A DNA stretch of 64,000 bases from Clostridium sp. LS (GTDB lineage Bacteria > Bacillota > Clostridia > Clostridiales > Clostridiaceae): contig NZ_AUUU01000031.1 in assembly GCF_002760435.1 (NCBI RefSeq), positions 31,458-95,457 of the forward strand. The letters are read 5' to 3'. Each line of letters starts with the position of its first letter. Within the stretch, counting starts at the first letter, position 1. This document shows, one piece after another, positions 36,201 to 47,087 of this stretch. The notes under the pieces were generated by a model. It saw only the letters and a program-made list of their open reading frames with translations. It was not told the origin of the DNA and searched no databases. The translations under genes and the position numbers were made by a program.

Positions 36201-36254
36201 AAAAAAGGCTGCACCAAAATAGAAATTATTTTTTACTCTGATACAGCCTTTTTT
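36201..36254. terminator. Intrinsic terminator after icd
   Basis: Arms AAAAAAGGCTG (36201-36211) and CAGCCTTTTTT (36244-36254) with a long loop have T-runs on both strands. It lies 25 bases beyond the icd stop. Confidence 0.8.
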
Positions 36255-36278
36255 ATACAGTTATTTTGTTAAGACTAA

Positions 36279-37487
36279 TTATAGGATTTCTTCTAGTGTC
36301 TTTCTTATAGCCTTGATAAAATCAAAAGTATTTAATGTTTGAATATTATCATGCTCAGCTAGCAATGCTAAATCCTTAGTCATGATACCATCTTCAATCG
36401 TCTTAATAGAAGCTTTTTCTAATTTTTCTGCAAAATCAACTAAATCTGAATTATTATCTAATTCTCCTCTTTTTTTCAAAGCTCCAGACCAAGCAAATAT
36501 TGTTGCTATTGAATTTGTTGAAGTTTCTTCACCTTTTAAATGTTTATAGTAATGCCTTTGAACAGTACCATGAGCTGCTTCATATTCATAATTTCCTTCC
36601 GGAGAAACCAATACAGATGTCATCATTGCAAGTGAACCAAAAGCTGTAGCAACCATATCACTCATAACATCTCCATCATAGTTCTTACAAGCCCAGATTA
36701 TTCCACCTTCTGATTTAACCACTCTTGCAACGACATCATCAATTAATGTGTAGAAATACTCAATACCAGCTTTATCAAAATTAGCTTTATATTCAGCATC
36801 AAAAATATCTTGGAATATATCTTTAAATGTATGATCATATTTCTTTGAAATAGTATCTTTAGTTGCAAACCATAAGTCTTGTTTAGTATCTAAGGCAAAG
36901 CTAAAGCAAGCTCTTGCAAAGCTTTCTATTGACTTATTAAGGTTATGCATTCCAAGAACTACACCGTCACCTGTAAAATTATGTACTAATTCTCTCTTTT
37001 CTTCCCCAGTTTCAGAAGTAAATACAAGCTCACACTTACCTTTTCCTTCTATTTTCATTTCAACATCTCTATAAACATCACCATATGCATGTCTTGCTAT
37101 AGTAATAGGCTTTTTCCATGTTCTAACGTATGGTTTTACTGGTTCTACTATAATTGGTGCTCTAAATACTGTACCATCTAAAATTGCTCTTATAGTACCA
37201 TTAGGACTTTTCCACATTTCTTTTAAATCATATTCTTTTACTCTTGCAGCATTAGGTGTTATTGTTGCGCATTTTACACCTACTTTATATTTTTTAATTG
37301 CTTCTGCCGCATCTACAGTAACTTGATCATTAGTTTCATTTCTATATTCTAATCCAAGATCATAATATTCTGTATTTAATTCAATAAAAGGATTTAGTAA
37401 TTCCTCTTTTATTGCACCCCAAATAATTCTAGTCATTTCATCTCCATCCATTTCAACTAATGGAGTCGACATTTTAATTTTTTCCAT
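36279..37487 (-). CDS. icd: NADP-dependent isocitrate dehydrogenase
   Basis: The 402-residue enzyme is of the IDH type common to eukaryotic cytosolic and some bacterial NADP-IDHs. It starts [13 protein letters not shown], has [17 protein letters not shown] and ends [15 protein letters not shown]. It oxidises isocitrate to 2-oxoglutarate with NADPH, feeding glutamate synthesis, which fits the nearby gltBD and glnA. The start follows ATAGGAGGCAATAAAC. A TTGATA/TATAAT promoter is upstream. Confidence 0.95.
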   Translation of the reverse strand: MEKIKMSTPLVEMDGDEMTRIIWGAIKEELLNPFIELNTEYYDLGLEYRNETNDQVTVDAAEAIKKYKVGVKCATITPNAARVKEYDLKEMWKSPNGTIRAILDGTVFRAPIIVEPVKPYVRTWKKPITIARHAYGDVYRDVEMKIEGKGKCELVFTSETGEEKRELVHNFTGDGVVLGMHNLNKSIESFARACFSFALDTKQDLWFATKDTISKKYDHTFKDIFQDIFDAEYKANFDKAGIEYFYTLIDDVVARVVKSEGGIIWACKNYDGDVMSDMVATAFGSLAMMTSVLVSPEGNYEYEAAHGTVQRHYYKHLKGEETSTNSIATIFAWSGALKKRGELDNNSDLVDFAEKLEKASIKTIEDGIMTKDLALLAEHDNIQTLNTFDFIKAIRKTLEEIL

Positions 37488-37533
37488 GTTTATTGCCTCC
37501 TATTGCTTATATTATCTTTAATTCCTAGAGATA

Positions 37534-37562
37534 ATTATACAATACTGCTAGTTTTTTATCAA
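37534..37562 (-). promoter_or_regulatory. icd promoter
   Basis: -35 TTGATA (37557-37562) and -10 TATAAT (37534-37539) are 17 bases apart, about 47 bases upstream of the icd start. Confidence 0.75.
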
Positions 37563-37593
37563 ATAAAACCCAGTCTACAAACTGAGTTTTATT
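37562..37593 (-). terminator. Intrinsic terminator after the 99-residue protein gene
   Basis: Arms AATAAAACCCAGT and ACTGAGTTTTATT (around 37562-37574 and 37581-37593) form a stem with one mismatch, with a T-rich run on the minus strand. It abuts the icd -35 box. Confidence 0.7.
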
Positions 37594-37606
37594 ATAACAT
37601 TAAATA

Positions 37607-37906
37607 TTATTTCTTAGATTGTGCCTTATTGTCTATATCCTCATACTCAACGTCAATAATTTCTCCATTTGTGTAATCATCGGTTTCAATTTCATAACTC
37701 TGATAATCATTTGAATTATTATAATTATTCGAGCCTTTCTTTGCTTTTTTATCTTTAATAAAACCTACAATTTTTACTCCAACGTAGGATATCAATCCTA
37801 TTAGCAAAAGCCATGGAAGAAGCCTTAGTATTACACTTCCAACAATAAATACAATGCAGATTCCTCCAATAATATATATATACTTTTTAATATCTCCACT
37901 CATCAC
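37607..37906 (-). CDS. Small membrane protein of unknown function
   Basis: The 99-residue protein has two adjacent N-terminal helices (YIYIIGGICIVFIVGSVILRL and LPWLLLIGLISYVGVKIVGFI). An acidic, asparagine-rich C-terminal tail follows. I recognise no family. The start is a GTG at 37906 or the next ATG at 37903; an AGAGG word is ahead. It stands alone between icd and the CPBP proteases, with its own terminator. Confidence 0.65.
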   Translation of the reverse strand: MMSGDIKKYIYIIGGICIVFIVGSVILRLLPWLLLIGLISYVGVKIVGFIKDKKAKKGSNNYNNSNDYQSYEIETDDYTNGEIIDVEYEDIDNKAQSKK

Positions 37907-38064
37907 ACTTAACCTCTACAATCCTTAAATTTATCTGATAGTAATTAAGAAACAAACCACTTAACTTTATAATATTGAATGCAAGCTTAACTTAATTTAT
38001 CTTGAGTATAAATATTATTATATATTAACATAATTCTACTTACAATCCTCAAAGATATACTCAA

Positions 38065-38991
38065 TTATATTATGTGCCTCCTGTCAGGTAAAAATTTATA
38101 TATTATTAATATTGTAACTAAAAGTAGTACAGTAACCACTAATCCGCCTTCTGGACCGAAACTGCCTCCATTTATTATATTAGGATTTACTGTTTTTATT
38201 GTATAGATAGAATCTGTAGTATTTCCACTAACTAAAAATCCAAAAATATCTCCTTGAAAATAATTCCATGTTATATGATAGCCTATACCTATCCATATAT
38301 TCTTAGTTTTTATGAATATATAACCCACGGAAATTCCAAATAAAAATAAGTTGATGTATGCTATAAAACTTATTCCTTGATTCATTGAATGCATTAATGC
38401 AAAAATTATAGATGATACAATAATAGGAACATATGCATTTTTTGTTTGCTTTAAGACTGTCATGCAGTATCCCCTTGCAAAAAGCTCCTCATTAATTCCA
38501 ACAAAAATAAAAAGAATTAATTGCATGATCAGCGACATTGAAAAGATAGGTTTATTAAAACTATTTACAAGTTCAACGGACCTTGTACATAATAATATAA
38601 TCGCTACAATTGTAAAAGATATACCTCCGCATAATAAACCAATGCCTAGATCTCTCCAGCTACTTTTTATATTTGTAAATCCCATATCTGAAACTTTTCT
38701 TTTCTCCCATATTTTCCAAAATAGAATTACAAAGAATATCATTATTAAACATTGAAGTAAACTTAGGAACGCCCCTGGGAAATGGTTCATACCTGAAAAT
38801 TGTTCCGCAATATACTTTGCACCTTTATCATCTCTAGTTAATAATTCTGGTTTTACAATGACCATAATTATGCCACATAATGCACTAAACATAACTGATG
38901 CAAATATAGTTGCAGCAAAAAACGATATAAATACAATTAATATTTTCCACCCAGATCTAATTTGATTCTCAGTATTTTTAAAAATTCTCAT
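38065..38991 (-). CDS. CPBP family intramembrane metalloprotease (Abi/CAAX type), first copy
   Basis: The 308-residue membrane protein has about eight helices. It carries the CPBP catalytic motifs: Glu168-Glu169-x3-Arg173 (NEELFARGYC), His201 (FALMHSM) and His239/Asn243 (GYHITWNYFQG). Members cut membrane peptides or act in bacteriocin immunity. It is one of two tandem paralogues. The likely start is the ATG at 38991. No signal for the substrate is seen. Confidence 0.88.
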   Translation of the reverse strand: MRIFKNTENQIRSGWKILIVFISFFAATIFASVMFSALCGIIMVIVKPELLTRDDKGAKYIAEQFSGMNHFPGAFLSLLQCLIMIFFVILFWKIWEKRKVSDMGFTNIKSSWRDLGIGLLCGGISFTIVAIILLCTRSVELVNSFNKPIFSMSLIMQLILFIFVGINEELFARGYCMTVLKQTKNAYVPIIVSSIIFALMHSMNQGISFIAYINLFLFGISVGYIFIKTKNIWIGIGYHITWNYFQGDIFGFLVSGNTTDSIYTIKTVNPNIINGGSFGPEGGLVVTVLLLVTILIIYKFLPDRRHII

Positions 38992-39120
38992 TTATCTCTC
39001 TAATCCCCCTTATGAACTTTTCCTTATAACTTTATCTTATAAAATTTATGCATAATTTATTATAGCTTGAAATTTATACAAATATATTAAAATATACTTA
39101 ATTTTATCTTAATATAAGCC

Positions 39121-40041
39121 CTAATTTCTAGAGGGTAAATATCTAAATGATATACATATACTTACTATAAGTAATATTGTAACTATGATTCCACCCTCAG
39201 GTCCAAAATCACCTCCATTTATTATATTGGGACTTATAACCTTTATTTTATATATAGAAGCAGTATCAATTCCACTCACTAAAAAACCAAAAACATCTCC
39301 TTGAAAATAGTTCCACGCAATATGATAACCTATTCCCATCCATAAATTTTTAGTTTTAATAAGTAAAATACCCATGAAAATTGCAAACAAAAATAAATTA
39401 ATATATGCGAGTGCACTTATGCCAGGATTATCAGCATGTAATAATGCAAAGATTATAGCTGATATCACTATAGGAATAATCCACGATTTCTTGGGCTGCT
39501 TTAAAATATTTATGCAGTAGCCTCTAGAAAAAAGTTCTTCACTAATTCCAACAAAAATAAAAACAATTAACTGTGAAATTAATAAATAGGAAAAGCTAGG
39601 CTTATAAAAACTATTTTGCAATTCTACAGATTTAGTGCATAACAAAGTGAACGCTACTAATGTAAATGAAAGTGCACCTATTATCAATCCAAATAATAAA
39701 TCATTAGAACTGCTACTGATTTTAGTAAGTCCCATTTCTTCGAGTTTTCTTTTTTCAAATATCCTCCAGAATACAATAGTACATATTATGGAACATATGC
39801 ATTGAATTAGTATTAACGCCATACTTACAAAACTATTCATGTTTGATAATTGTTCATTTAAGTACCGTGTTAAAACCTCTGAACCGACAGCAAATTGAGG
39901 ATTTGTTTTCTGAAGAAATAAGTTATAAATTCTTAAAAAAATATCAGACACAATATATGTAGTAGTATAAGATACTGCATATAAAATTCCTATTTTTAAT
40001 AAAGATATTATTAGGCTATTGTGATTTTTTAGAGTTTTCAT
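39121..40041 (-). CDS. CPBP family intramembrane metalloprotease, second copy
   Basis: The 306-residue paralogue of the preceding gene is similar along its whole length. It has the same catalytic set: SEELFSRGYC (Glu-Glu..Arg), FALLHADN (His) and GYHIAWNYFQGDVFG (His/Asn). The shared C-terminal end (PNIINGG.FGPEGG) supports tandem duplication. The genes are 129 bases apart. Function in peptide immunity or maturation is possible but unproven. Confidence 0.88.
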   Translation of the reverse strand: MKTLKNHNSLIISLLKIGILYAVSYTTTYIVSDIFLRIYNLFLQKTNPQFAVGSEVLTRYLNEQLSNMNSFVSMALILIQCICSIICTIVFWRIFEKRKLEEMGLTKISSSSNDLLFGLIIGALSFTLVAFTLLCTKSVELQNSFYKPSFSYLLISQLIVFIFVGISEELFSRGYCINILKQPKKSWIIPIVISAIIFALLHADNPGISALAYINLFLFAIFMGILLIKTKNLWMGIGYHIAWNYFQGDVFGFLVSGIDTASIYKIKVISPNIINGGDFGPEGGIIVTILLIVSICISFRYLPSRN

Positions 40042-40160
40042 CGTATTTCTCCCTCTCTTTCATTAAGAAATAATAATTTACATAAATAATTTATTTATCC
40101 TAATAATATTTTATTAATCTTTACCATGATATAGTAATTACTTGAGTAATTTTATAGAAA

Positions 40161-40198
40161 AAACAATACCTCTAGAAATTTTTCTAGAGGTATTGTTT
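40161..40198. terminator. Strong terminator after gltD
   Basis: Perfect 18-base arms (AAACAATACCTCTAGAAA at 40161-40178 and its complement at 40181-40198) enclose a tiny loop, with T-runs on both sides. It lies 47 bases past the gltD stop and insulates gltBD from the CPBP genes. Confidence 0.9.
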
Positions 40199-40245
40199 TT
40201 GTGAAATGATCTTATATGCAGCATAGCTGCTCTTTTTATCTGTGT

Positions 40246-41718
40246 TTATTTTCTTAAAAACTCATTAACTGCTATAGCCGCTTGTATTCCTTCGCTGATT
40301 GCTGTTACAACTAATGATTGACCACGTCTAGCATCCCCTGTTGCGAATACCTTAGGCACATTAGTCTTAAAATCTCCCCCAGCCTTTACATTAGTTCTTG
40401 CATCTGATTCTACTCCAAAAGCTTCTTTAATGTAGCTTTGAGAACCTGTGAATCCCATAGCAAGTAATACTAATTCAGCCTTATAATTTTTTTCTGATCC
40501 TTTAACTGGAACTGGTCCAAATCTACCGTTTTCGTCCTTTTTCCATTCAACTTTTACAGTATCAACACTTTCTAGTTTTCCATCTTTATCTGCATGAAGC
40601 GCTGTAACTGTAGTTAAATATTCTCTTGGATCTTTGCCATAAACGTCTATAAATTCTTCTTGGCCGTAATCAACCTTAAGAACCTTAGGCCATTCTGGCC
40701 ATGGATTATTGGCAGTTCTTTCTTTAGCTGGTTCACCCATTATTTCAAATTGAACTAATGACTTACATCCATGTCTAAGTGAAGTTCCAACACAGTCAGT
40801 ACCTGTATCTCCACCACCAATTACAATTACATTTTTATCTTTTGCAGAAATGTAGTTGTTATCGCTGTGGTTAGAATCTAATAAACTCTTAGTATTAGCT
40901 TTTAAGAAGTCTACTGCAAAATAAATACCTTCTTTAACATCTGCTCTTCCTTCTGCTACAAGGTCTCTAGGCTGTGATGCTCCAGTTGCAAGAACTACTG
41001 CATCAAATTCGTCTAAAATTTCATTTGCATCGTAGTTGTTACCAATATCTGCATTATTTACGAATTTAACGCCTTCTTCCGCCATAAGGTGTACTCTTCT
41101 TAAAATAACTTCCTTATCAAGCTTCATGTTAGGAATACCGTACATTAGTAAACCACCTGGTCTGTCACTTCTTTCAAACACAGTAACTTTGTGACCACAT
41201 TTATTTAATGTATCTGCCACTGCAAGCCCTGCTGGACCTGATCCGATTACAGCAACAGTCTTTCCTGTTCTCTTAACCGGAGGATTAGCTTTAACTATTC
41301 CATTTTCAAAAGCAGTGTCAATTATAGCTCTTTCATTTTCCTTTATAGTAACTGAAGGACCATTTAACCCTGCTGTACATCCAGCTTCACATGGAGCCGG
41401 ACATACTCTTCCTGTAAATTCAGGGAATGGATTAGTCTTATTTAATCTCTCATAAGCTAAATCCCATTTTCCTCTATATACTAAATCATTCCATTCAGGA
41501 ATTAAGTTATGAAGCGGGCATCCTGACACCATTCCTGAGAATAATACTCCTGATTGGCAGAATGGAACTCCACAATCCATACATCTTGCACCTTGAATGC
41601 TTTGCTTATCTGCTGGAAGACGTAAATGAAATTCTTTATAATCTTTTAGTCTTTCTTTAGGTTCTCTATTTTTGCCTTCTTCTCTATCATACTCTAAAAA
41701 TCCCGTTGGTTTTCCCAT
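40246..41718 (-). CDS. gltD: Glutamate synthase small subunit GltD
   Basis: The 490-residue NADPH-dependent subunit has an N-terminal Fe-S binding region (CMDCGVPFCQSG, CPAPCEAGC), an FAD motif (GSGPAGLAVAD) and an NADPH motif (GGGDTGTDC). It delivers electrons to GltB to make two glutamates from glutamine and 2-oxoglutarate. It lies 13 bases downstream of gltB in the same operon and is followed by a strong terminator. Confidence 0.95.
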   Translation of the reverse strand: MGKPTGFLEYDREEGKNREPKERLKDYKEFHLRLPADKQSIQGARCMDCGVPFCQSGVLFSGMVSGCPLHNLIPEWNDLVYRGKWDLAYERLNKTNPFPEFTGRVCPAPCEAGCTAGLNGPSVTIKENERAIIDTAFENGIVKANPPVKRTGKTVAVIGSGPAGLAVADTLNKCGHKVTVFERSDRPGGLLMYGIPNMKLDKEVILRRVHLMAEEGVKFVNNADIGNNYDANEILDEFDAVVLATGASQPRDLVAEGRADVKEGIYFAVDFLKANTKSLLDSNHSDNNYISAKDKNVIVIGGGDTGTDCVGTSLRHGCKSLVQFEIMGEPAKERTANNPWPEWPKVLKVDYGQEEFIDVYGKDPREYLTTVTALHADKDGKLESVDTVKVEWKKDENGRFGPVPVKGSEKNYKAELVLLAMGFTGSQSYIKEAFGVESDARTNVKAGGDFKTNVPKVFATGDARRGQSLVVTAISEGIQAAIAVNEFLRK

Positions 41719-41731
41719 TTGACTAACCCTC

Positions 41732-44700
41732 CTAATTTCCTTTAATTTCTTGGAAAGTTTTAATTAATGCTTCGTCCTCATCACATCCAAGATTCTTATA
41801 CTTCTCAACAGTTTCTATTACTCTCTTATAATCTTTTGGAATTATCTTATGGAATTTAGATTTTTCTGTTTCAAAGTTGTATAATATTTTATTTCCCTTA
41901 GGAGAGCCTGTAACTTTAACATGTTCTTCAATTAAGTTCTTTAATTCTTCTTCATCTTCTAAGCTTAACTCTTCTAATAGAATCATTTCTTCATTTAGAT
42001 TTATTCTAAAGTTTGGATCTTCTTCGTAAAGGTAAGCAATTCCTCCACTCATACCTGCTGCAAAGTTAATTCCTGTTTTACCTAAAACAACAACTTTACC
42101 ACCAGTCATGTATTCTAATCCGTGAGCTCCAACTCCTTCTACTACAGCAGTTGCCCCTGAATTTCTAACGCAGAATCTTTCACCTGCAATACCATTTATA
42201 AATACTTTTCCTGAAGTTGCTCCATATAAAGCAACATTTCCGATCAAGATATTTTCTTCAGCTACAAATGTTGATTTCTTTGGAGGATATACGATAATCT
42301 TACCACCTGATAATCCCTTACCTAAGTAGTCATTTGCATCTCCTTCAACTTCAAAAGTTAATCCCTTTGGAATAAATGAACCAAAACTTTGACCAGCTGC
42401 TCCATTACATTTTATAGTTACTGTATCATCTGGCAATCCTTTTCCACCATGTACCTTAGTTATTTCAGATCCTAAGATAGTTCCAAGTGTTCTATCAGTA
42501 TTAGTTACATCAACTTCTAAGCTTATTTTTTCACCATTATTTATAGCTTCTTTGCATTTATCTAAGAATAACTTTTCATCTAGTACTTTATTAAGTTTAA
42601 AGTCATACTTCTTAGTCTCATCAAATTTAACAACTTTACCTTTATATTTATCAGGAGTGTATAACACAGAACTTAAATCAACATTTTGAGCTTTCCAGCC
42701 ATGAATGTTTTCTTTTTGTTTAAGTCTATCTACTCTACCAATCATTTCATCAAGTTTTCTAAATCCAAGCTTAGCCATAATTTCTCTAAGTTCTTCTGCT
42801 ATGAAGTACATAAAGTTAACTACATATTCTGGCTTTCCTTTAAATCTCTTTCTAAGCTCTTCATTTTGAGTTGCAACACCAACTGGACATGTATCTAGGT
42901 TACATACTCTCATCATAACACAACCAAGTGCTACAAGTGGTGCAGTTGCAAATCCAAATTCTTCAGCTCCAAGAAGTGCTGCAATAGCAACGTCACGACC
43001 GCTCATAAGCTTACCATCAACTTCTACTCTAACTCTTTCTCTTAAATCATTAAGTAATAAAGTTTGATGAGTTTCTGCTAGTCCAAGTTCCCAAGGAAGT
43101 CCTGCATTCTTAATAGAGTTCTTAGGTGATGCACCAGTCCCTCCATCATATCCAGAAATTAATATAACTTCTGCTCCACCTTTAGCAACACCAGCTGCTA
43201 TAGTACCTACTCCACATTCAGAAACTAACTTAACAGATACTCTAGCACCAGTATTTGCATTCTTCAAGTCATAAATTAACTGTGCTAAATCTTCTATTGA
43301 ATAAATATCATGATGTGGTGGTGGTGATATAAGACCAACCCCAGTAGTTGAATGTCTTGTTTTTGCAACCCATGGATAAACCTTAGTTCCTGGTAGTTGT
43401 CCACCTTCACCTGGTTTTGCTCCTTGAGCTAATTTTATTTGAAGTTCATCTGCATTTACTAAGTATTCTGAAGTTACTCCAAATCTACCAGATGCAACTT
43501 GCTTAATTGAAGATCTTCTTGAATCCCCATTTTCATCTACTATCCATCTTTCTGGATCTTCTCCACCTTCACCAGTATTAGATCTACCACCAATTCTATT
43601 CATAGCAATAGCTAATGCTTCGTGAGCTTCTTTAGAGATTGATCCATAAGACATAGCCCCGGTTTTAAATCTCTTAACTATTTCAGATACTGGTTCAACT
43701 TCTTCTAAAGGAATTTCATTAGAATTATAATTGAATTCTAATAAACCTCTTAATGTTATTTCAGCGTCTTCAGCATCAATTAAAGAAGTACATTCTTTAA
43801 ATAATTCATAGTTTCCTGTTTTAGTTGCTTCTTGAAGCTTATGAATAGTTAATGGATTATATAAATGCTTTTCTTCATTTCCTTCACCAGATCTAAGTTT
43901 TTCATATCCTGGTGAGTCTAATGAAAAATCAGCTGCATAAGTTTTTTCTCTAAATCCATTTTCGTGGTTCATCTCAGCTTCTTTTTGAATTTCTTTTAAT
44001 CCTATTCCACCAATTCTGCTTACAGTATTAGTGAAGTACTTATCAATAACTTCTGTACCAATACCTATAGCTTCAAAGATTTGAGCTCCTTGGTAAGATT
44101 GAATTGTTGAAATACCCATTTTAGAAAGTATTTTGATTATACCTTTAGTTAGTGCTTTATTATAATTGTATACAGCCTTATTATAATCTACTTCAAGTAA
44201 TCCTTCTTCAATTAGTCCTCTTAAAGCTTCATATGCCATATATGGATTTACAGCAGATGCACCAAATCCAATTAAAGTTGCAAAATGATGAACTTCTCTT
44301 GGTTCTCCGCTTTCTAAAACTAATCCAACTGATGTTCTAGTTCCCTTTTTAACTAAATATTGATGAAGGGCTGATACTGCAAGTAATGATGGAATTGGAA
44401 CTTTAGTTTCACATACATTTCTATCTGATAATATTAATACAGTATATCCTTTTTCATATGCATCTTGTGCTTTTTCAAATAATTCATCTAATGCAGCTTC
44501 TAAAGAACCACCTTTGTCAAAAACTATATCTATAACTTTTGATTTTAAGTTTCCACTATTAAGCGCCTTTATCTTAGCAAATTCTTCATCGCTAATTATT
44601 GGAGAATCAAGCTTAAGTAATTCACAATTACCTGGCTTATCTTCTAATATATTACCTTCTGGTCCTATGTAGACATTAGAAGCTGTAACTATTTCTTCTC

Positions 44701-46309
44701 TTATAGCATCTATAGGTGGATTAGTTACTTGAGCAAATAATTGCTTAAAGTAATTAAATAATGGTTGAGCTTGTTTAGATAATACAGCTACAGGAACGTC
44801 AATACCCATTGCAGCAAGAGGTTCTGCTCCAGTTTGCGCCATTGGAAGCATAGTTGTCTTAACTTCTTCATAAGTATATCCAAAAGTCTTCTCTAGTCTC
44901 TTTCTTGTTTCTTTATCATACTCGATTCTAAGCTTCTTGCCATCTTTTAATTTATCTAAAGTAACTAAATTTTCCTTTAACCACTCTTCATATGGATGCT
45001 CAGTTGCATAAGCACGCTTTAATTCTTCATCATCTATAACTTCTTTTTTAACTGTATCTACAAGCAGCATTCTACCTGGCATTAATCTATCTTTCTTTTC
45101 AACAATTTCAGCTGGAATATCTAAGGCACCAACTTCTGAAGAAAGGATTAATCTTCTATCTTTAGTTATATAATATCTTGAAGGTCTTAAACCATTTCTA
45201 TCTAAAACTGCACCAACTTTTTCACCATCAGTAAATACGATAGCTGCAGGACCATCCCATGGTTCCATTAGTGTAGCATTATATTCATAAAAAGCTTTCT
45301 TTTCTTTGCTCATAGTTTTACTCTTATACCATGGTTCTGGAATTGCCATCATAACTGCTCTAGTTAAATCCATACCATTCATATATAAGAATTCTAAATT
45401 ATTATCGAAAATTGCAGAGTCTGACCCTTCTTTATTTATAATAGGTAATACTCTGTTTAATTCTTTACCAAGTACTCTAGATTTTACATTAGTTTCTCTA
45501 GAATAAACTTTGTTTACATTTCCACGAAGTGTGTTAATTTCACCATTATGGATCATAAATCTATTTGGATGAGCTCTTTCCCAGCTTGGGAATGTGTTAG
45601 TACTGTATCTTGAATGTACTAAAGCTAAAGAGGTTTCAACTCTTTCATCCTCTAGATCCTTATAAAATTCTCTTAATTGTGTAGATAAAAGCATTCCTTT
45701 ATACACAATAGTCTTTGAAGAAAAAGATGCTATGTAGAAAGTTTCATTTAAGAATTTACTTATCCATCCCGCTCTCTTTTCTATGTTTCTTCTAACGATA
45801 TATAATTTTCTTTCAAATTCTTTTCCCACTTTTATGCCATTAGGTCTCTTTACGAAAGCTTGCATTATTGCAGGCATAGCTTCTAAAGACGCTTTTCCAA
45901 GTATTGAAGGATTAGTTTGAACTTCTCTCCACCCGATTAGTTCAAGATTTTCTTCTTTACATATATCCATAAAAAGGCTCATAGCTTCTTTTCTTGCCTT
46001 TTCATCTTGTGGTAAGAATACCATAGCAACAGCATAATCACCCTCATTACCAAGTGTCATTCCCTTTGCTTTTAATTCTTCTTCGAAGAATTTATGAGGT
46101 ATGTTAAATAATATTCCAGCTCCATCCCCTGTATTTTCATCAGCGCCTGTACCACCTCTATGCTCTAATTTTTCTAAGATAGTTAAACAATCTGATAAAA
46201 TTTCATGAGACTTTTTTCCGTCAATGTTTACTATAGTCCCAATTCCACAAGCATCATGCTCAAAACATGGATTATATAGCCCTTGTGCATTCGGATTATT
46301 GTTTTCCAT
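41732..46309 (-). CDS. gltB: Glutamate synthase large subunit GltB
   Basis: The 1525-residue protein has a glutaminase domain with the catalytic Cys21 (HDACGIG) after a 20-residue propeptide that should be removed. A central domain and an FMN synthase domain follow; the latter has the [3Fe-4S] Cys motif [15 protein letters not shown] (near residues 1150). A GXGXG domain closes the protein. The start is the ATG at 46309 (MENNNPNAQ) with GGGGGAATT ahead; the frame extends upstream to 46375 without a ribosome site. It works with GltD. Confidence 0.96.
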   Translation of the reverse strand: MENNNPNAQGLYNPCFEHDACGIGTIVNIDGKKSHEILSDCLTILEKLEHRGGTGADENTGDGAGILFNIPHKFFEEELKAKGMTLGNEGDYAVAMVFLPQDEKARKEAMSLFMDICKEENLELIGWREVQTNPSILGKASLEAMPAIMQAFVKRPNGIKVGKEFERKLYIVRRNIEKRAGWISKFLNETFYIASFSSKTIVYKGMLLSTQLREFYKDLEDERVETSLALVHSRYSTNTFPSWERAHPNRFMIHNGEINTLRGNVNKVYSRETNVKSRVLGKELNRVLPIINKEGSDSAIFDNNLEFLYMNGMDLTRAVMMAIPEPWYKSKTMSKEKKAFYEYNATLMEPWDGPAAIVFTDGEKVGAVLDRNGLRPSRYYITKDRRLILSSEVGALDIPAEIVEKKDRLMPGRMLLVDTVKKEVIDDEELKRAYATEHPYEEWLKENLVTLDKLKDGKKLRIEYDKETRKRLEKTFGYTYEEVKTTMLPMAQTGAEPLAAMGIDVPVAVLSKQAQPLFNYFKQLFAQVTNPPIDAIREEIVTASNVYIGPEGNILEDKPGNCELLKLDSPIISDEEFAKIKALNSGNLKSKVIDIVFDKGGSLEAALDELFEKAQDAYEKGYTVLILSDRNVCETKVPIPSLLAVSALHQYLVKKGTRTSVGLVLESGEPREVHHFATLIGFGASAVNPYMAYEALRGLIEEGLLEVDYNKAVYNYNKALTKGIIKILSKMGISTIQSYQGAQIFEAIGIGTEVIDKYFTNTVSRIGGIGLKEIQKEAEMNHENGFREKTYAADFSLDSPGYEKLRSGEGNEEKHLYNPLTIHKLQEATKTGNYELFKECTSLIDAEDAEITLRGLLEFNYNSNEIPLEEVEPVSEIVKRFKTGAMSYGSISKEAHEALAIAMNRIGGRSNTGEGGEDPERWIVDENGDSRRSSIKQVASGRFGVTSEYLVNADELQIKLAQGAKPGEGGQLPGTKVYPWVAKTRHSTTGVGLISPPPHHDIYSIEDLAQLIYDLKNANTGARVSVKLVSECGVGTIAAGVAKGGAEVILISGYDGGTGASPKNSIKNAGLPWELGLAETHQTLLLNDLRERVRVEVDGKLMSGRDVAIAALLGAEEFGFATAPLVALGCVMMRVCNLDTCPVGVATQNEELRKRFKGKPEYVVNFMYFIAEELREIMAKLGFRKLDEMIGRVDRLKQKENIHGWKAQNVDLSSVLYTPDKYKGKVVKFDETKKYDFKLNKVLDEKLFLDKCKEAINNGEKISLEVDVTNTDRTLGTILGSEITKVHGGKGLPDDTVTIKCNGAAGQSFGSFIPKGLTFEVEGDANDYLGKGLSGGKIIVYPPKKSTFVAEENILIGNVALYGATSGKVFINGIAGERFCVRNSGATAVVEGVGAHGLEYMTGGKVVVLGKTGINFAAGMSGGIAYLYEEDPNFRINLNEEMILLEELSLEDEEELKNLIEEHVKVTGSPKGNKILYNFETEKSKFHKIIPKDYKRVIETVEKYKNLGCDEDEALIKTFQEIKGN

Positions 46310-46428
46310 TTTAATTCCCCCTTGAGATAATAATATATTCATTTGTACCTTATTTCTTAGTCTTAAACCAGGCACTTGTCAATGTTCTTAATGTTATAAC
46401 AGTATTATATTCATTCGTAGCAAAACAA

Positions 46429-46465
46429 CGAGTAAAAATATCATTTTTTTCGATATGATTACCCG
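46429..46465 (-). terminator. Terminator after the glnA-nitR unit
   Basis: On the minus strand CGGGUAA (46459-46465) pairs with UUACUCG (46429-46435). An inner AUAUC/GAUAU stem follows, then UUGUUUUG. It lies 21 bases past the ANTAR gene stop and separates it from gltB. Confidence 0.65.
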
Positions 46466-46485
46466 TATATTTGCTTTTTTACAAT

Positions 46486-47046
46486 TTATTGTGTTTCACT
46501 CAATATTAGACTAGCAATATCTTTCATTCTTTTCCCAGAATCCATACTTATCTTCTGCATGTACCTAAATGCTTCATTCTCTGTAAGTCCTGAAGTTGAC
46601 ATGAGTTGACCTTTAGCCTTTTCAATAAGTTTTCTATCCTCTAAAGTATGTTCTAATTTTTCAACCTGCGCTCTTAACTTCTTAATCCTTTTTTTGCTTT
46701 GAAATATTAAATCAATAGCGTTAGTTAATAGCACATTAGAAATTTTGGTACCAATACAATATATATCAGTATCTTCTTCTATAAATGACTTATAAGGCTC
46801 ATTTACAATAGCTAAAAAACTAGTTTGATCTACTAAAGTTTCATAAACATCTAGCAAACTCATATCTTTGAATTTATATCCAACTAAGACTAGGTCTGGG
46901 GAATATTGCATAACTAATCGAATTAATTCATTTCCTGAAGTACACAGTGCCAATATTTCATAGCCCTCTTGTGTTAGCAAACTCTTTAATTTTTTTGCTG
47001 TCTCAATATTGCTTAATGCTATAATAAGTTTTCCATTTTGAGCCAT
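46486..47046 (-). CDS. nitR: ANTAR-domain antiterminator with receiver-like domain (NitR type)
   Basis: The 186-residue protein has a receiver-like N-terminal half and a C-terminal ANTAR domain (EKAKGQLMSTSGLTENEAFRYM..SMDSGKRMKDIA) after a coiled segment. ANTAR proteins bind paired RNA hairpins and stop terminator formation. The receiver lacks the acidic pocket, and Gly replaces the phosphoacceptor (LVLVGYKFKD), so phosphorylation is unlikely. The ATG at 47046 fits AAGGTGGGG better than an upstream GTG. The gene follows glnA by 41 bases. From memory, NitR of Clostridium saccharobutylicum regulates glnA and glt genes in this way. Confidence 0.85.
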   Translation of the reverse strand: MAQNGKLIIALSNIETAKKLKSLLTQEGYEILALCTSGNELIRLVMQYSPDLVLVGYKFKDMSLLDVYETLVDQTSFLAIVNEPYKSFIEEDTDIYCIGTKISNVLLTNAIDLIFQSKKRIKKLRAQVEKLEHTLEDRKLIEKAKGQLMSTSGLTENEAFRYMQKISMDSGKRMKDIASLILSETQ

Positions 47047-47087
47047 TGCAATCCCCACCTTAATTAATACTAATTGGCGCTATCAGA

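Noticed and set aside
40161..40198. An 18-base perfect palindrome as a mobile-element end
   Set aside because: Its T-flanks and place right after gltD fit a terminator, with no transposase nearby.
46310..46428. A leader terminator controlling gltB
   Set aside because: A weak hairpin (GUGCCU/AGGUAC) exists but no U-run follows it, so attenuation of gltB like that of glnA is not supported.
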